A stretch of 36,534 bases of DNA, taken from NCBI GenBank assembly GCA_024642465.1, contig JAHEBA010000027.1:1-36534 (forward strand). The letters are read 5' to 3'. The notes beneath the pieces were generated by a model. It searched no databases. It worked only from the letters and a program-made list of their open reading frames with translations, and was not told where the DNA came from. Every line of letters begins with the position of its first letter. Within the stretch, counting starts at the first letter, position 1. Of this stretch, positions 7,578 to 15,193 are shown piece by piece. A program made the translations under genes and the position numbers. This DNA comes from Alphaproteobacteria bacterium (GTDB taxonomy: Bacteria > Pseudomonadota > Alphaproteobacteria > Rhizobiales > Aestuariivirgaceae).

Positions 7578-8462
7578 TCAGCCGTGGTCACGTGCAAGCT
7601 TCGCAAGCAATCCTTCCGTCATGTAGTCCATGAAGGTATGGATGCGGGCCGCGTTGGCGAGGTCGGGGTGGGTCAATACCCACAGTCCGTTGCGGGCGTC
7701 CCCGGTGTTGTAATCGAGTTTTACGAGCGATGTGTCGGTCCGTCCCACATAGGACGGCAACAGCCCGACGCCCATGCCATGACGCACCGCGGTTGCCAGC
7801 GCCATGATGCTGTCGCAGGTCATCGCAATGCGGGCGCGGCCCATGTGCCGGCGCATCCAGCGGCCCGGCGTGGAGTCGGCAAGGGTGTCGCCGGGGGCTA
7901 GCCAGTCCATGTTTTCCACCGCCTGTCCCGGGTGTGAGTCGAGATAGGCCGCGCTGGCGTAGGCGTGAAAGTGAAACTCGCCCGCCCTCGTGCCGGCAAG
8001 TCCTTCGGCAATGGACGGCGCCGGGCGGATGGCGACGTCGGCATCGCGCCGCGTGATCGAGAGGATGGAATTGGTGGTGGACACCTCGAAGCGGATATCC
8101 GGGTAGAGCGTGCGGAAGCCGGGCAGCAGCAGGCCCACGATGGTGTGCAGCAGGGTGTCGGTCGTGGTCAGGCGGATGGTGCCTTCAAGCTTGAGGTCCT
8201 TGCCGGCGATCTTGCGCTCCAGTCCCCACACCGCCTGCTCGACCTCGCGGGCGGTTTCAAGCAGTTGCTGGCCCTCGATGGTCAGCTTGTAGCCGTCCGG
8301 CCGCCGGTCGAACACGCTGACCTCGTGCAGCGCCTCGAACGAGGCGATGCGCCGCTGCACCGTCGAATGGTTGACGCCCAGCACCCGTGCTGCGGCCGCC
8401 AGCGACCCGTTGTTGGCGACAGCCAGGATGAATTGCAGGTCACTCCAGTCCAGCCTGTGCAT
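7578..8462 (-). CDS. LysR family transcriptional regulator
   Basis: From the ATG at 8462 (MHRLDWSDLQ), which has AAGGAAAG upstream, the product is 294 residues. The longer open frame to 8663 runs through the divergent cytochrome gene and is rejected. The N-terminal winged helix-turn-helix is clear (NNGSLAAAARVLGVNHSTVQRRI, about residues 18-40). The substrate-binding domain follows (IRLTTTDTLLHTIV, ITRRDADVAIRPAP). It diverges from the cytochrome c' gene across 103 bp, the usual LysR arrangement, so it probably controls that gene and itself. The inducer cannot be inferred. Confidence 0.9.
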   Translation of the reverse strand: MHRLDWSDLQFILAVANNGSLAAAARVLGVNHSTVQRRIASFEALHEVSVFDRRPDGYKLTIEGQQLLETAREVEQAVWGLERKIAGKDLKLEGTIRLTTTDTLLHTIVGLLLPGFRTLYPDIRFEVSTTNSILSITRRDADVAIRPAPSIAEGLAGTRAGEFHFHAYASAAYLDSHPGQAVENMDWLAPGDTLADSTPGRWMRRHMGRARIAMTCDSIMALATAVRHGMGVGLLPSYVGRTDTSLVKLDYNTGDARNGLWVLTHPDLANAARIHTFMDYMTEGLLAKLARDHG

Positions 8463-8565
8463 CTGTGCACACTTTCCTTGCAAACTTCGCGGGTTCCTGA
8501 TCGTAACTGCAAAGCCTAACGTTTCAAGAGGGGTCGAGTTTTCAAACCCACAAGGGAGTTGCCTG
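8463..8565. promoter_or_regulatory. Divergent LysR / cytochrome c' promoter region
   Basis: The 103-bp gap must contain both promoters and probably the LysR binding site. TGCAAA occurs twice in direct orientation (8479-8484 and 8508-8513), 29 bp apart, and AAGGGAG precedes the cytochrome start. No exact T-N11-A palindrome stands out, so the operator is not assigned. Confidence 0.35.
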
Positions 8566-9045
8566 ATGAACAGGAAGATCATGATTGCGGTTGCCATGGG
8601 CGCCGCCCTGGTGGCCGGTGCCACGGCTGCCATTTCCGGAGAATCCGAAGAGCGCGCCGTCAACGCGCGTCAGTCGCTGATGCATTTGTATGCGTTCAAC
8701 CTCGGCCAGCTTGGCGCGATGGTGAAGGGCGAGATGGAATACAACGCTGATCTCGCCAAGGCCTCTGCCGACAATCTCGTCAAGGCCTCGACGATGAACG
8801 GGATGGCCATGTGGCCGAAGGGTTCGTCGATGGACGCCGAAGGCATGGCCGGCAAGACCTGGGCCAAGGCCGATATCTGGGCTGATGGCTCGGACATCGG
8901 TGAAAAGGCGAAGGCGCTGCGCGAGGCGGCTGCCCAGATGGCGGACGTGGCCGGCAACGGTCTCGATGCCGTGAAGGGGGCAATGGGCGGCGTCGGTGGT
9001 GCCTGCAAAGGCTGCCACGAAAAGTTCCGCGCGCCGAAAAACTGA
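8566..9045 (+). CDS. Cytochrome c' family protein
   Basis: The 159-residue precursor has a Sec signal peptide (MNRKIMIAVAMGAALVAGA, cleaved near residue 22). A four-helix-bundle-like domain follows. The single heme-attachment motif CKGCH (Cys147, Cys150, His151) lies at the extreme C-terminus, the typical cytochrome c' layout. It should be a periplasmic heme protein; relatives bind NO or CO, or act in electron transfer. The chosen ATG has AAGGGAG seven bases upstream, and the preceding in-frame extension overlaps the LysR gene and is rejected. The divergent LysR gene probably regulates it. Class II cytochrome c-556 is the alternative name. Confidence 0.9.
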   Translation: MNRKIMIAVAMGAALVAGATAAISGESEERAVNARQSLMHLYAFNLGQLGAMVKGEMEYNADLAKASADNLVKASTMNGMAMWPKGSSMDAEGMAGKTWAKADIWADGSDIGEKAKALREAAAQMADVAGNGLDAVKGAMGGVGGACKGCHEKFRAPKN

Positions 9046-9057
9046 GCTTGCTTCCCC

Positions 9058-9091
9058 GGAGAATGGCGGGTGTTTCAGGCCTTCATTCTCC
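9058..9091 (+). terminator. Possible terminator hairpin after the cytochrome c' gene
   Basis: Perfect 8-bp arms GGAGAATG (9058-9065) and CATTCTCC (9084-9091) with an 18-nt loop lie 12 bp after the cytochrome stop. There is no T-run, so efficient intrinsic termination is uncertain. Confidence 0.35.
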
Positions 9092-9152
9092 CGTGCGCCC
9101 GGTTCGCCATTGCGGGGGCCGGGCGCCGACTGTTTGCAGGCCGCCGCCGGAC

Positions 9153-9521
9153 TTAGCCGTCTGCCAGTCTGAAGCGGCCTTCGGGAACGTCGTAGCGCGC
9201 CTCGATGGCAGCGGCCGCGATGACGGTCATGTCGCCACGCGCCGGGTCCGGCACGTCGAGCCCGCCCTTCACCGCCGTCACGCTGATCTGGCCATAGGGC
9301 ATCTGCCCGGCAACTTCTTCGGTATCGACTTGGTCCGGCCGTTGCACGCCGATGGTGATGTTGACCCGCATGGCGGCAGGATCCAGCCCCAGCGACCAGT
9401 ACAGCGACAGCGAGGAATGGCGCATGGCATCGTGCACGGCGCGCACGGCGGCCTTGGTGTAGTCGCCGCCATAGAGGTCGTTGCCGGTGCCCATTTCAAG
9501 GATGAGGCGCTGGTCAGCCAT
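9153..9521 (-). CDS. Lin0512 family protein, second copy
   Basis: From ATG 9521 (MADQRLILEMGTG) the product is 122 residues, matching the Lin0512 family, an uncharacterised group of about 115-125 residues. It aligns without gaps to the upstream paralogue over the N-terminal signature: GxGxDLxGxDYTKAAVRA. Here residue 17 is Tyr, where the other copy has His. The C-terminal half keeps the PYGxxxVTxxxGGLxVP pattern. The start overlaps the stop of the first copy by 8 bases, so translation is coupled. It is the last gene of the long minus-strand cluster. Its biochemical role is unknown; hetero-oligomer formation with its neighbour is an inference from pairing. Confidence 0.82.
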   Translation of the reverse strand: MADQRLILEMGTGNDLYGGDYTKAAVRAVHDAMRHSSLSLYWSLGLDPAAMRVNITIGVQRPDQVDTEEVAGQMPYGQISVTAVKGGLDVPDPARGDMTVIAAAAIEARYDVPEGRFRLADG

Positions 9522-9876
9522 GTGCGGCACCTCCCGTGTCTTCCACGTCGAAATAGACGACGGCTGCGGCATTGGCCATGACGGTGAGCGAGCCGTCGTC
9601 CTTGGGCACTTCAAGCCCGCCTTCTTCCACCGTGACCTTGGCCGTGCCATAGGGCAGCACGGCGGCAACGGCGGCCTTGTCGACAAGGTCGGGCCGCGCC
9701 ACGCCGATCAGCACCTCCACCTGCATCGCCTCGCGCGGGAAGCCGAAGGCCGGCGCCATGGTCAGCGAGTTGTGCCACAGCGCGTCCTTGAGCGCCCGCA
9801 CGGCGGCCTTGGTGTAGTCGGCGCCATGCAGGTCGGTGCCCATGCCGAACTCCATGGCGAAGCGTTTCAGCGCCAT
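9514..9876 (-). CDS. Lin0512 family protein, first copy
   Basis: From ATG 9876 (MALKRFAMEFGMG) the product is 120 residues with the Lin0512-family signature GMGTDLHGADYTKAAVRA at residues 11-28. A second conserved block is PYGTAKVTVEEGGLEVP. There is no signal peptide or membrane segment, so it should be cytoplasmic. The ATG lies 4 bases after the stop of the HisD/HpsN-like dehydrogenase gene, and its own stop overlaps the second copy, so all three are translated as a unit. The family has no described function that I know of; the link to a dehydrogenase suggests an accessory or downstream metabolic role. Confidence 0.82.
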   Translation of the reverse strand: MALKRFAMEFGMGTDLHGADYTKAAVRALKDALWHNSLTMAPAFGFPREAMQVEVLIGVARPDLVDKAAVAAVLPYGTAKVTVEEGGLEVPKDDGSLTVMANAAAVVYFDVEDTGGAAHG

Positions 9877-9880
9877 CGGA

Positions 9881-11188
9881 TCAGTCCTCGGCCGACAGGT
9901 CGAAATTGGTGTCCGGGAACCACTTGGCGAGCCGGATGTCGGCGGACCGAGCATGCGCTTCCATGCCTTCCAGCCGCGAGATGCGGGCACACGCCGGCCC
10001 GATCGCCTTGTTGGCCTCGCGCGTCATGCGCTGCCAGGTGACGGTCTTGAGGAACTTGCCGACATAGAGCCCGCCCGTATAGCGCGCCGCTTGCTTGGTC
10101 GGCAGCACGTGGTTGGGACCGGACACCTTGTCGCCGAACGACACGTTGGTTTCCTCGCCCAGGAACAGCGAACCGTAGTTGCGCAGGTTGTCGTGCCACC
10201 AGTCGAGATCCTTCGCCATCACCTGCAGGTGCTCGGAAGCATAGCCGTCAGACACCTGCACGGCCTCTTCGCGGCTGTCGCACACCACCACCTCGGCGTA
10301 GTCGCGCCAGGCATCCGTGGCAGACTGGCGGTTGGGCTCAGGCAGGCTGGAAATCAGCTTCGGCACGATTTCCAGCACCTGCTCGGCAACCGCCCGGTCA
10401 GTGGAGATCAGCCAGACGGGTGAGTTGTAGCCATGCTCGGCCTGGCCGACGAGGTCGGTCGCCACGATCTCCGGGTCGGCGGTGGCATCGGCAATCACGG
10501 CGCTTTCGGTGGGGCCGGCGAACATGTCGATGGCGACACGTCCGTAGAGCAGCCGCTTGGCTTCGGCCACGAACTGGTTGCCGGGGCCGACCAGAATGTC
10601 GGCGGGCTTGCCGGTGAACAGCCCGAACGCCAGCGCACCGATGCCCTGCACGCCGCCGAGGTTGAGGATCGTGTCCGCCCCGCACACGTCCAGCGCGAAA
10701 ATGACGGCGGGGTGGGCGCCGGTCTCGCCGCGCGGCGGCGAACAGGCAATGACGTTGTCGACGCCCGCGGCCTTGGCCGTGGTGGCGGTCATGATGGCCG
10801 AGGCGATGTGCGCGTAGCGTCCGCCCGGCACATAGCAGCCGGCAGTTTGCAGCGGGATGTTGCGGTGTCCGGCAACGAGGCCGGGCAGCACTTCGGTCTG
10901 GGTGTCGAGGATCGAGGCGCGCTGGGCCTCGGCGAAGCGGCGCACATTGTCGTGGGCGAAACGGATGTCGTCCTGCAGCTTTTGCGACACCATCTTCCGC
11001 GCCCGTTCGCGGGTTTCATCGGTAATCACGATATCGCCGTCCCACTTGTCGAGCTCGCGGGCATAGCGCGCTGCGCGCTCGTCTCCGCCCTGTTCGAGTT
11101 CGCCGAGCATGTTCATGACGATGTCACGAACGTCCTGCTCCCCCGTGGCGGAAGTCTTGTCGGCTTTCTTGAGGTAGGTGATGGCCAT
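9881..11188 (-). CDS. HisD-family dehydrogenase, HpsN-like (not histidine biosynthesis)
   Basis: The 435-residue protein is a full-length histidinol dehydrogenase-family enzyme: zinc-dependent, oxidising a primary alcohol to a carboxylate in two NAD steps. Catalytic and metal residues are kept: Gln249 and His252 in GQAEHGY, Glu319-His320 in ASEHLQ, Asp353 in FGDKVSG, and His412 in EGMEAHAR. The segments GCYVPGGRY, WRDYAEVVVCD and YTGGLYVGKFLKT match my recollection of HpsN, the sulfopropanediol 3-dehydrogenase, better than biosynthetic HisD. No his gene is adjacent. It lies between an Asp/Glu racemase gene and two Lin0512 genes, in an operon with a TRAP transporter. A strong ribosome site (GGGAGGA) precedes it. 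Substrate not determined. Confidence 0.88.
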   Translation of the reverse strand: MAITYLKKADKTSATGEQDVRDIVMNMLGELEQGGDERAARYARELDKWDGDIVITDETRERARKMVSQKLQDDIRFAHDNVRRFAEAQRASILDTQTEVLPGLVAGHRNIPLQTAGCYVPGGRYAHIASAIMTATTAKAAGVDNVIACSPPRGETGAHPAVIFALDVCGADTILNLGGVQGIGALAFGLFTGKPADILVGPGNQFVAEAKRLLYGRVAIDMFAGPTESAVIADATADPEIVATDLVGQAEHGYNSPVWLISTDRAVAEQVLEIVPKLISSLPEPNRQSATDAWRDYAEVVVCDSREEAVQVSDGYASEHLQVMAKDLDWWHDNLRNYGSLFLGEETNVSFGDKVSGPNHVLPTKQAARYTGGLYVGKFLKTVTWQRMTREANKAIGPACARISRLEGMEAHARSADIRLAKWFPDTNFDLSAED

Positions 11189-11221
11189 GGGGCTCCTCCC
11201 TGTGAGGGGTTGGTTTTGATC

Positions 11222-11926
11222 TCAGTTCGTTGCGAAGTCGATGATGGCGCGGGTCAGCACGTCGAGCGCGTCCACCACGGGAAGCGACGGGTCCAGCGCA
11301 TCCGCCAGCACGGACAGCTCGGTACAGGCAACCGCCAGCACATCGACCCGGTCCGATGCCAGCTGGGCGGCAATTGCGGCGTAGCCGGATCTCACCTTGC
11401 TGCCGCTGTCGCCGCGCTTCACCGCCTTGATGATCTCCATGAGACGCGGCTGGTCTTGCGGCGACACTGTCTCCAGCCCGCGCGCGGCCAGAGCCTTTTC
11501 GTAAAGCCCAACATTGTGCACGGCGGTGGACGCCAGCAGGCCGACGCGCTTGTGGCCGGTGGCGCGCTCGGCCAGCGCGTCCGCGGTCAGGTCGATCATG
11601 TCGAGAAACGGCACCGAGGTTGCGGCGCGCACGTCCGGCGCATACCAGTGGGCAGTGTTGCAGGCGATCACGATGGCATCCGCCCCGGCTGCCTCCAGAC
11701 GCTGGCCCATCGCCTCGATGGCCGGTGCCGGGTTGACGTCAGCCCGCCCCTCGATCAGCGCGGCGATGCGCGAAGGCACTTTCGGGTTGTTGTCGGCGAT
11801 CAGGTGAATGTGGTCGCCATCGTCGTCGGCAGGCGTGGCGGCGACGACGCGGCGCATCAGGTCGACGGTTGCTTCAGGTCCCATGCCGCCAATGATGCCG
11901 ACCACCTTGTGTCCATCCACGCTCAT
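11222..11926 (-). CDS. Aspartate/glutamate racemase family protein
   Basis: The 234-residue product carries the family hallmarks: N-terminal VGIIGGMGPEATVD, the first catalytic cysteine Cys89 in VIACNTAHWY, and the second, Cys201, in VAVACTELSVL. Two facing cysteines allow cofactor-independent racemisation of amino acids such as aspartate; relatives also act as hydantoin racemases or maleate isomerases. Its ATG abuts the stop of the DegT-type gene with no gap, showing coupled expression, and the HisD/HpsN-like gene follows after 33 bp. Within the operon it could invert the stereocentre of an amino-acid intermediate. The exact substrate is unknown. Confidence 0.87.
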   Translation of the reverse strand: MSVDGHKVVGIIGGMGPEATVDLMRRVVAATPADDDGDHIHLIADNNPKVPSRIAALIEGRADVNPAPAIEAMGQRLEAAGADAIVIACNTAHWYAPDVRAATSVPFLDMIDLTADALAERATGHKRVGLLASTAVHNVGLYEKALAARGLETVSPQDQPRLMEIIKAVKRGDSGSKVRSGYAAIAAQLASDRVDVLAVACTELSVLADALDPSLPVVDALDVLTRAIIDFATN

Positions 11927-13129
11927 TCAGGCCGCCCCGGCATTGATGGTCATCGCGCACTCGCGGATGATGCGGCCGATCAGCTTGCAGTCGTCGACGG
12001 TGAAGGTAAGCGGCAGGCGCATGTCGATCAGCGTCGAAAGCACCTTGTCGGTCTGCGGCAGGTCCTGCCGGCCGGCATAGGTCCACGAGTCGTGCCGCGA
12101 GGTGAAGGCTACAGGCTCCTCGGCGCCGAACCACTTCAGTTCCACTCCCCGGGCCATGGCAGCCTTCAGGAAGTCCGAAATCTGCTGTTTCGAGAAACCG
12201 GGCAGGTTGAACTGGATCGACGAGGCGACGAACTGTTCCTTGTCCGGGCGATGGGGGAATCGCACCCCCGGCACGTTGGCAAGCTCGTGGGCAACCGCGT
12301 GATAGCGTTCGTTCCAGCGCTTACAGTTGTCATCCAGCAGCTTGAGTTGCGGACGCAGGATGGCGGCGCGCAGATTGTCCATGCGGCCCGAGCAGTTGGG
12401 CGTTTTAAGACGCACCTTGCGGAAAACCTCTTCCGGCGGCGATGCGATGTGGCGGCCATACAGCATGTAGGAGCCCGACAGGATAGTGGCGCGCGCCATC
12501 AGCTCTGCGTCTGCGCTGACGAGGAAGCCGCCTTCGCCCGAGTTCATGTGCTTGTAGGTTTGCGTCGAGTAGCATGCGGCGAGCCCGTGCCGGCCCGACT
12601 TCACGCCGTTCCAGGCGGCACCCATGGTGTGGGCGCAGTCCTCTATCACCGCCACGCTGGCGCCGTCGCAAAGCTCCATGAGCGCGTCCATGTCCACGAT
12701 GTGACCGCGCATGTGCGACAGCATCAGCACGCGCGCGCCCGACGAGGCGATCTTTGCCTTGAGGTCGTGGAGATCGATGACGTGGTCTTCAGTCACCTCG
12801 ACCAGCACCGGCCGCCCGCTTGCACCGGCAATGGCGCCGGGCACGGGCGCCAGCGTGTAGCCGTTGGTCAGCACCGGCTCGCCGGGCTTCAGCCCGAAGG
12901 CGCGAAGGGAGGTCGTCAGTGCATAGCCGCCGGATGTCACGGCAAGGCAATAGGTCACGCCGAGCCAGGCGGCGAATTCCTGCTCGAGCAGGGCGGTTTC
13001 CGCCGTTTCGCCAGGCGCGGTGTTGTAGCGGTGAAGGCGGCCGGAACCCATCACCTCGACGGCGCGGGCAATCGCGTCATCGGGGATCGGCTCCTGCTGG
13101 GTGAAACTGCCTGTGAAGGTCTCGCTCAT
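11927..13129 (-). CDS. DegT/DnrJ/EryC1/StrS family PLP-dependent enzyme
   Basis: From ATG 13129 (MSETFTGSF) the product is 400 residues, the size of the DegT sugar-aminotransferase family. The PLP site is intact: Asp164 in AVIEDCAH, and the Schiff-base Lys193 in STQTYKHMNSGEGGF. Family members typically aminate keto-sugars in cell-surface or antibiotic pathways, but no nucleotide-sugar gene is nearby. Here the enzyme is coupled at zero distance to an Asp/Glu racemase gene and lies in a cluster with a TRAP transporter and CoA enzymes, pointing to a catabolic or amino-acid role. A TTG at 13150 could extend it by seven residues. Substrate unknown. Confidence 0.87.
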   Translation of the reverse strand: MSETFTGSFTQQEPIPDDAIARAVEVMGSGRLHRYNTAPGETAETALLEQEFAAWLGVTYCLAVTSGGYALTTSLRAFGLKPGEPVLTNGYTLAPVPGAIAGASGRPVLVEVTEDHVIDLHDLKAKIASSGARVLMLSHMRGHIVDMDALMELCDGASVAVIEDCAHTMGAAWNGVKSGRHGLAACYSTQTYKHMNSGEGGFLVSADAELMARATILSGSYMLYGRHIASPPEEVFRKVRLKTPNCSGRMDNLRAAILRPQLKLLDDNCKRWNERYHAVAHELANVPGVRFPHRPDKEQFVASSIQFNLPGFSKQQISDFLKAAMARGVELKWFGAEEPVAFTSRHDSWTYAGRQDLPQTDKVLSTLIDMRLPLTFTVDDCKLIGRIIRECAMTINAGAA

Positions 13130-13200
13130 GGCCCACGAGCATAGCGCCAATTCCGGCTGCTTGCGCTAGCGCCAGACAGCAGAGGATGTGGTGCCAATGG

Positions 13201-14394
13201 TCAATCGCCGGTGATCGCAGCAATCTCGTCCGCCGAGAGCCCGGCCTCGCGCAGCACCTCAGCCGTATGCTGGCCCAGCACTGGCGCCGGCCGCTTCACC
13301 CCGCCGGGCGTGGAGTGGAACTTCACCGGCGCACCGATGGTCTTCACCGTTCCGGCCACCGGGTGCCCGACCTCGGGCACCATGTCCCGCGCGATGGCCT
13401 GCGGGTCGTGGTGCATCTCGTCGATCGACAGCACGGGACCGGCAGGCACGCCGGCAGCTTCCAGCGCATCGAGCCAGGCCTGCGTGGTGTTGGTGCGGAA
13501 GTAGCCGGTCAACGCCTCGCCGAGCGCCAGCCGGTTCTGCATGCGCTCGCGGTTGCTGGAGAAGCGGGGGTCGTCCTTCAGGTGCTCCGCGCCGATCACC
13601 TTGAGCATGCGTTCCCAGTTGGTCTGGTTGGCCGCGCCAAGGTTGAGCCAGCCGTCGGCGGTCTGGAAGGCTTCATAAGGCGCGTTGAGCGGGTGGGCCG
13701 ACCCCATCGGACCGGGCGACACGCCGGTGGCGAAGCAGATCGCCGATTGCCAGTAGGTGTGCACGATGCCGGCCTCGAACAGCGAGGTATCGACGCGCTG
13801 GCCCTCGCCGGTCTTGAGCTTGTGGGCGTAAGCCGCGGCGCAGCCCATCGCGCCGAGTATGCCGGCGGTAATGTCGGTGACAGGGGCGCCCACCTTGACC
13901 GGCGGCCGGCCCGGACCCTCGCCGGTAATTGCCATCAGGCCCGACATGCCCTGTGCGATCAGGTCGAAGCCGCCTCGCTCGCGATAGGGGCCGGTGCGGC
14001 CGAAACCGGAGATCTCGCAATAGATCAGGCCCGGGTTGATCTTCTTCAGTTCCTCGTAGCCCAGTCCCATCTTCTCCATGGTGTCGTAACGGTAGTTCTC
14101 GATCAGGCAATCGGCCTGCTTGATTAGGCGGACCAGTGCCCGCCTTCCGGCCTCGGACTTGAGGTCCAGTTTGATGCCGCGCTTGTTGCGGTTCATCATC
14201 ATGAACGCGGCGGACTCGCCATTGATGTCCGGCGGCAGGAAGCGGCGGGAGTCGTCGCCATTGGGCCGCTCCACCTTGATCACGTCGGCGCCCATGTCGG
14301 CCAGCATCAGCCCGGCCACCGGACCGGCCATGATGTGGGCGAGCTCGATCACCTTCATGCCCTTCAGTGGACCGGTGTTGGGTACGCTGTTCAT
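13201..14394 (-). CDS. CaiB/BaiF family CoA-transferase (class III)
   Basis: The 397-residue protein matches class III CoA-transferases: N-terminal GMKVIELAHIMAGP, the ADMGADVIKVE nucleotide-binding segment, the NRNKRGIKLDLK block, and the catalytic aspartate (Asp174) in PVTDITAG. These enzymes move CoA from an acyl-CoA donor to a free carboxylic acid, forming a mixed anhydride on the aspartate. It sits 7 bp after the crotonase-fold gene, so the two likely handle the same CoA thioester. The imported acid of the neighbouring TRAP system is a plausible acceptor. Length and motifs are complete. Donor and acceptor cannot be read from sequence. Confidence 0.92.
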   Translation of the reverse strand: MNSVPNTGPLKGMKVIELAHIMAGPVAGLMLADMGADVIKVERPNGDDSRRFLPPDINGESAAFMMMNRNKRGIKLDLKSEAGRRALVRLIKQADCLIENYRYDTMEKMGLGYEELKKINPGLIYCEISGFGRTGPYRERGGFDLIAQGMSGLMAITGEGPGRPPVKVGAPVTDITAGILGAMGCAAAYAHKLKTGEGQRVDTSLFEAGIVHTYWQSAICFATGVSPGPMGSAHPLNAPYEAFQTADGWLNLGAANQTNWERMLKVIGAEHLKDDPRFSSNRERMQNRLALGEALTGYFRTNTTQAWLDALEAAGVPAGPVLSIDEMHHDPQAIARDMVPEVGHPVAGTVKTIGAPVKFHSTPGGVKRPAPVLGQHTAEVLREAGLSADEIAAITGD

Positions 14395-14401
14395 GGCAAG
14401 C

Positions 14402-15184
14402 CTAACGCCCCTTCCAGTCCGGCGCGCGCTTGGCGAGAAACGCCTCCATGCCTTCGCGGAAGTCCTCCGACATGTAGCACTGGACGATCAGGTCCTTGTC
14501 GTTGTCACGCTCGCCGACGCGCAGCCTTCTCAGCGCCTCCTTGGTGGCGCGCATGGTCAGCGGCGCATGGCCTTTCAGCGTCTCGGCAATCTGCAGCGCC
14601 CGCACGAACACGGTTTCCTTGTCGTCGTGCAACTCCGACACGAGCCCCAGCGCAAATGCCTCACCAGCCTCGATCAGCCGCGAGGTGAAGATGATCTCCT
14701 TCACCCGGTGCGAGCCGATGATGGCGGACAGGCGCGCCAGGTTGGCGTTCGACAGGCAATTGCCCAGCGTACGCGCGATCGGGAAGCCGAAACGCATGTC
14801 GCGCGCGCCGATGCGCAGGTCGCACGTTGCGGCAATGGCCGCGCCCCCGCCGGTACAGGCCCCGGCAATGGCCGCGATGGTCGGCACCGGCACTGCCTCG
14901 AGCGCGCCCAGCACCTTGTCCATGCGCTGCTCGTAGTCGAGCGCGTCCTGCGGCTGCCTGAACGAGCGGAAGGCGGAGATGTCGGTGCCGGCTGCGAACG
15001 CCTTTTCGCCCGCTCCGGTGATGACGATGGCGCGCAGCGGCCCGTCCGGGTCGACCTCCTCGCAGATCTCGCGCAAGCGCGCATACATCTCGAAGGTCAG
15101 CGCGTTGCGCGCCTTTGGACGGTTCAGCGTGATGATGCCGATGCCGTCCTGTTCCTGCCACAACAGGTCTTGCGTATCGCTCAT
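14402..15184 (-). CDS. Crotonase-fold (enoyl-CoA hydratase/isomerase family) protein lacking both classical Glu residues
   Basis: The 260-residue protein has the crotonase layout: a CoA-binding N-terminus (ITLNRPKARNALT), the first oxyanion-hole segment KAFAAGTDISAF, and the second, GACTGGGAAIAATCD. In enoyl-CoA hydratase two glutamates activate water. Here they align with Ala116 (GGGAAIA instead of GGGCELA) and Ile136 (FGFPI instead of FGQPE). So it probably does not hydrate in the standard way; crotonase relatives without these residues act as isomerases, decarboxylases, hydrolases or C-C lyases. It lies 10 bp after dctM and 7 bp before the CoA-transferase gene, in one transcription unit. 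Confidence 0.88.
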   Translation of the reverse strand: MSDTQDLLWQEQDGIGIITLNRPKARNALTFEMYARLREICEEVDPDGPLRAIVITGAGEKAFAAGTDISAFRSFRQPQDALDYEQRMDKVLGALEAVPVPTIAAIAGACTGGGAAIAATCDLRIGARDMRFGFPIARTLGNCLSNANLARLSAIIGSHRVKEIIFTSRLIEAGEAFALGLVSELHDDKETVFVRALQIAETLKGHAPLTMRATKEALRRLRVGERDNDKDLIVQCYMSEDFREGMEAFLAKRAPDWKGR

Positions 15185-15193
15185 GGTGGGCTG

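Noticed and set aside
9881..11188. Annotation as biosynthetic histidinol dehydrogenase hisD
   Set aside because: No his biosynthesis genes are adjacent; the operon context and HpsN-like segments argue for a catabolic alcohol dehydrogenase.
10433..13144. Long plus-strand open frame (903 codons) antisense to the dehydrogenase, racemase and DegT genes
   Set aside because: It has low-complexity His/Arg/Gly-rich composition with no domain, and it lies opposite three well-recognised genes. It is a typical GC-rich antisense shadow.
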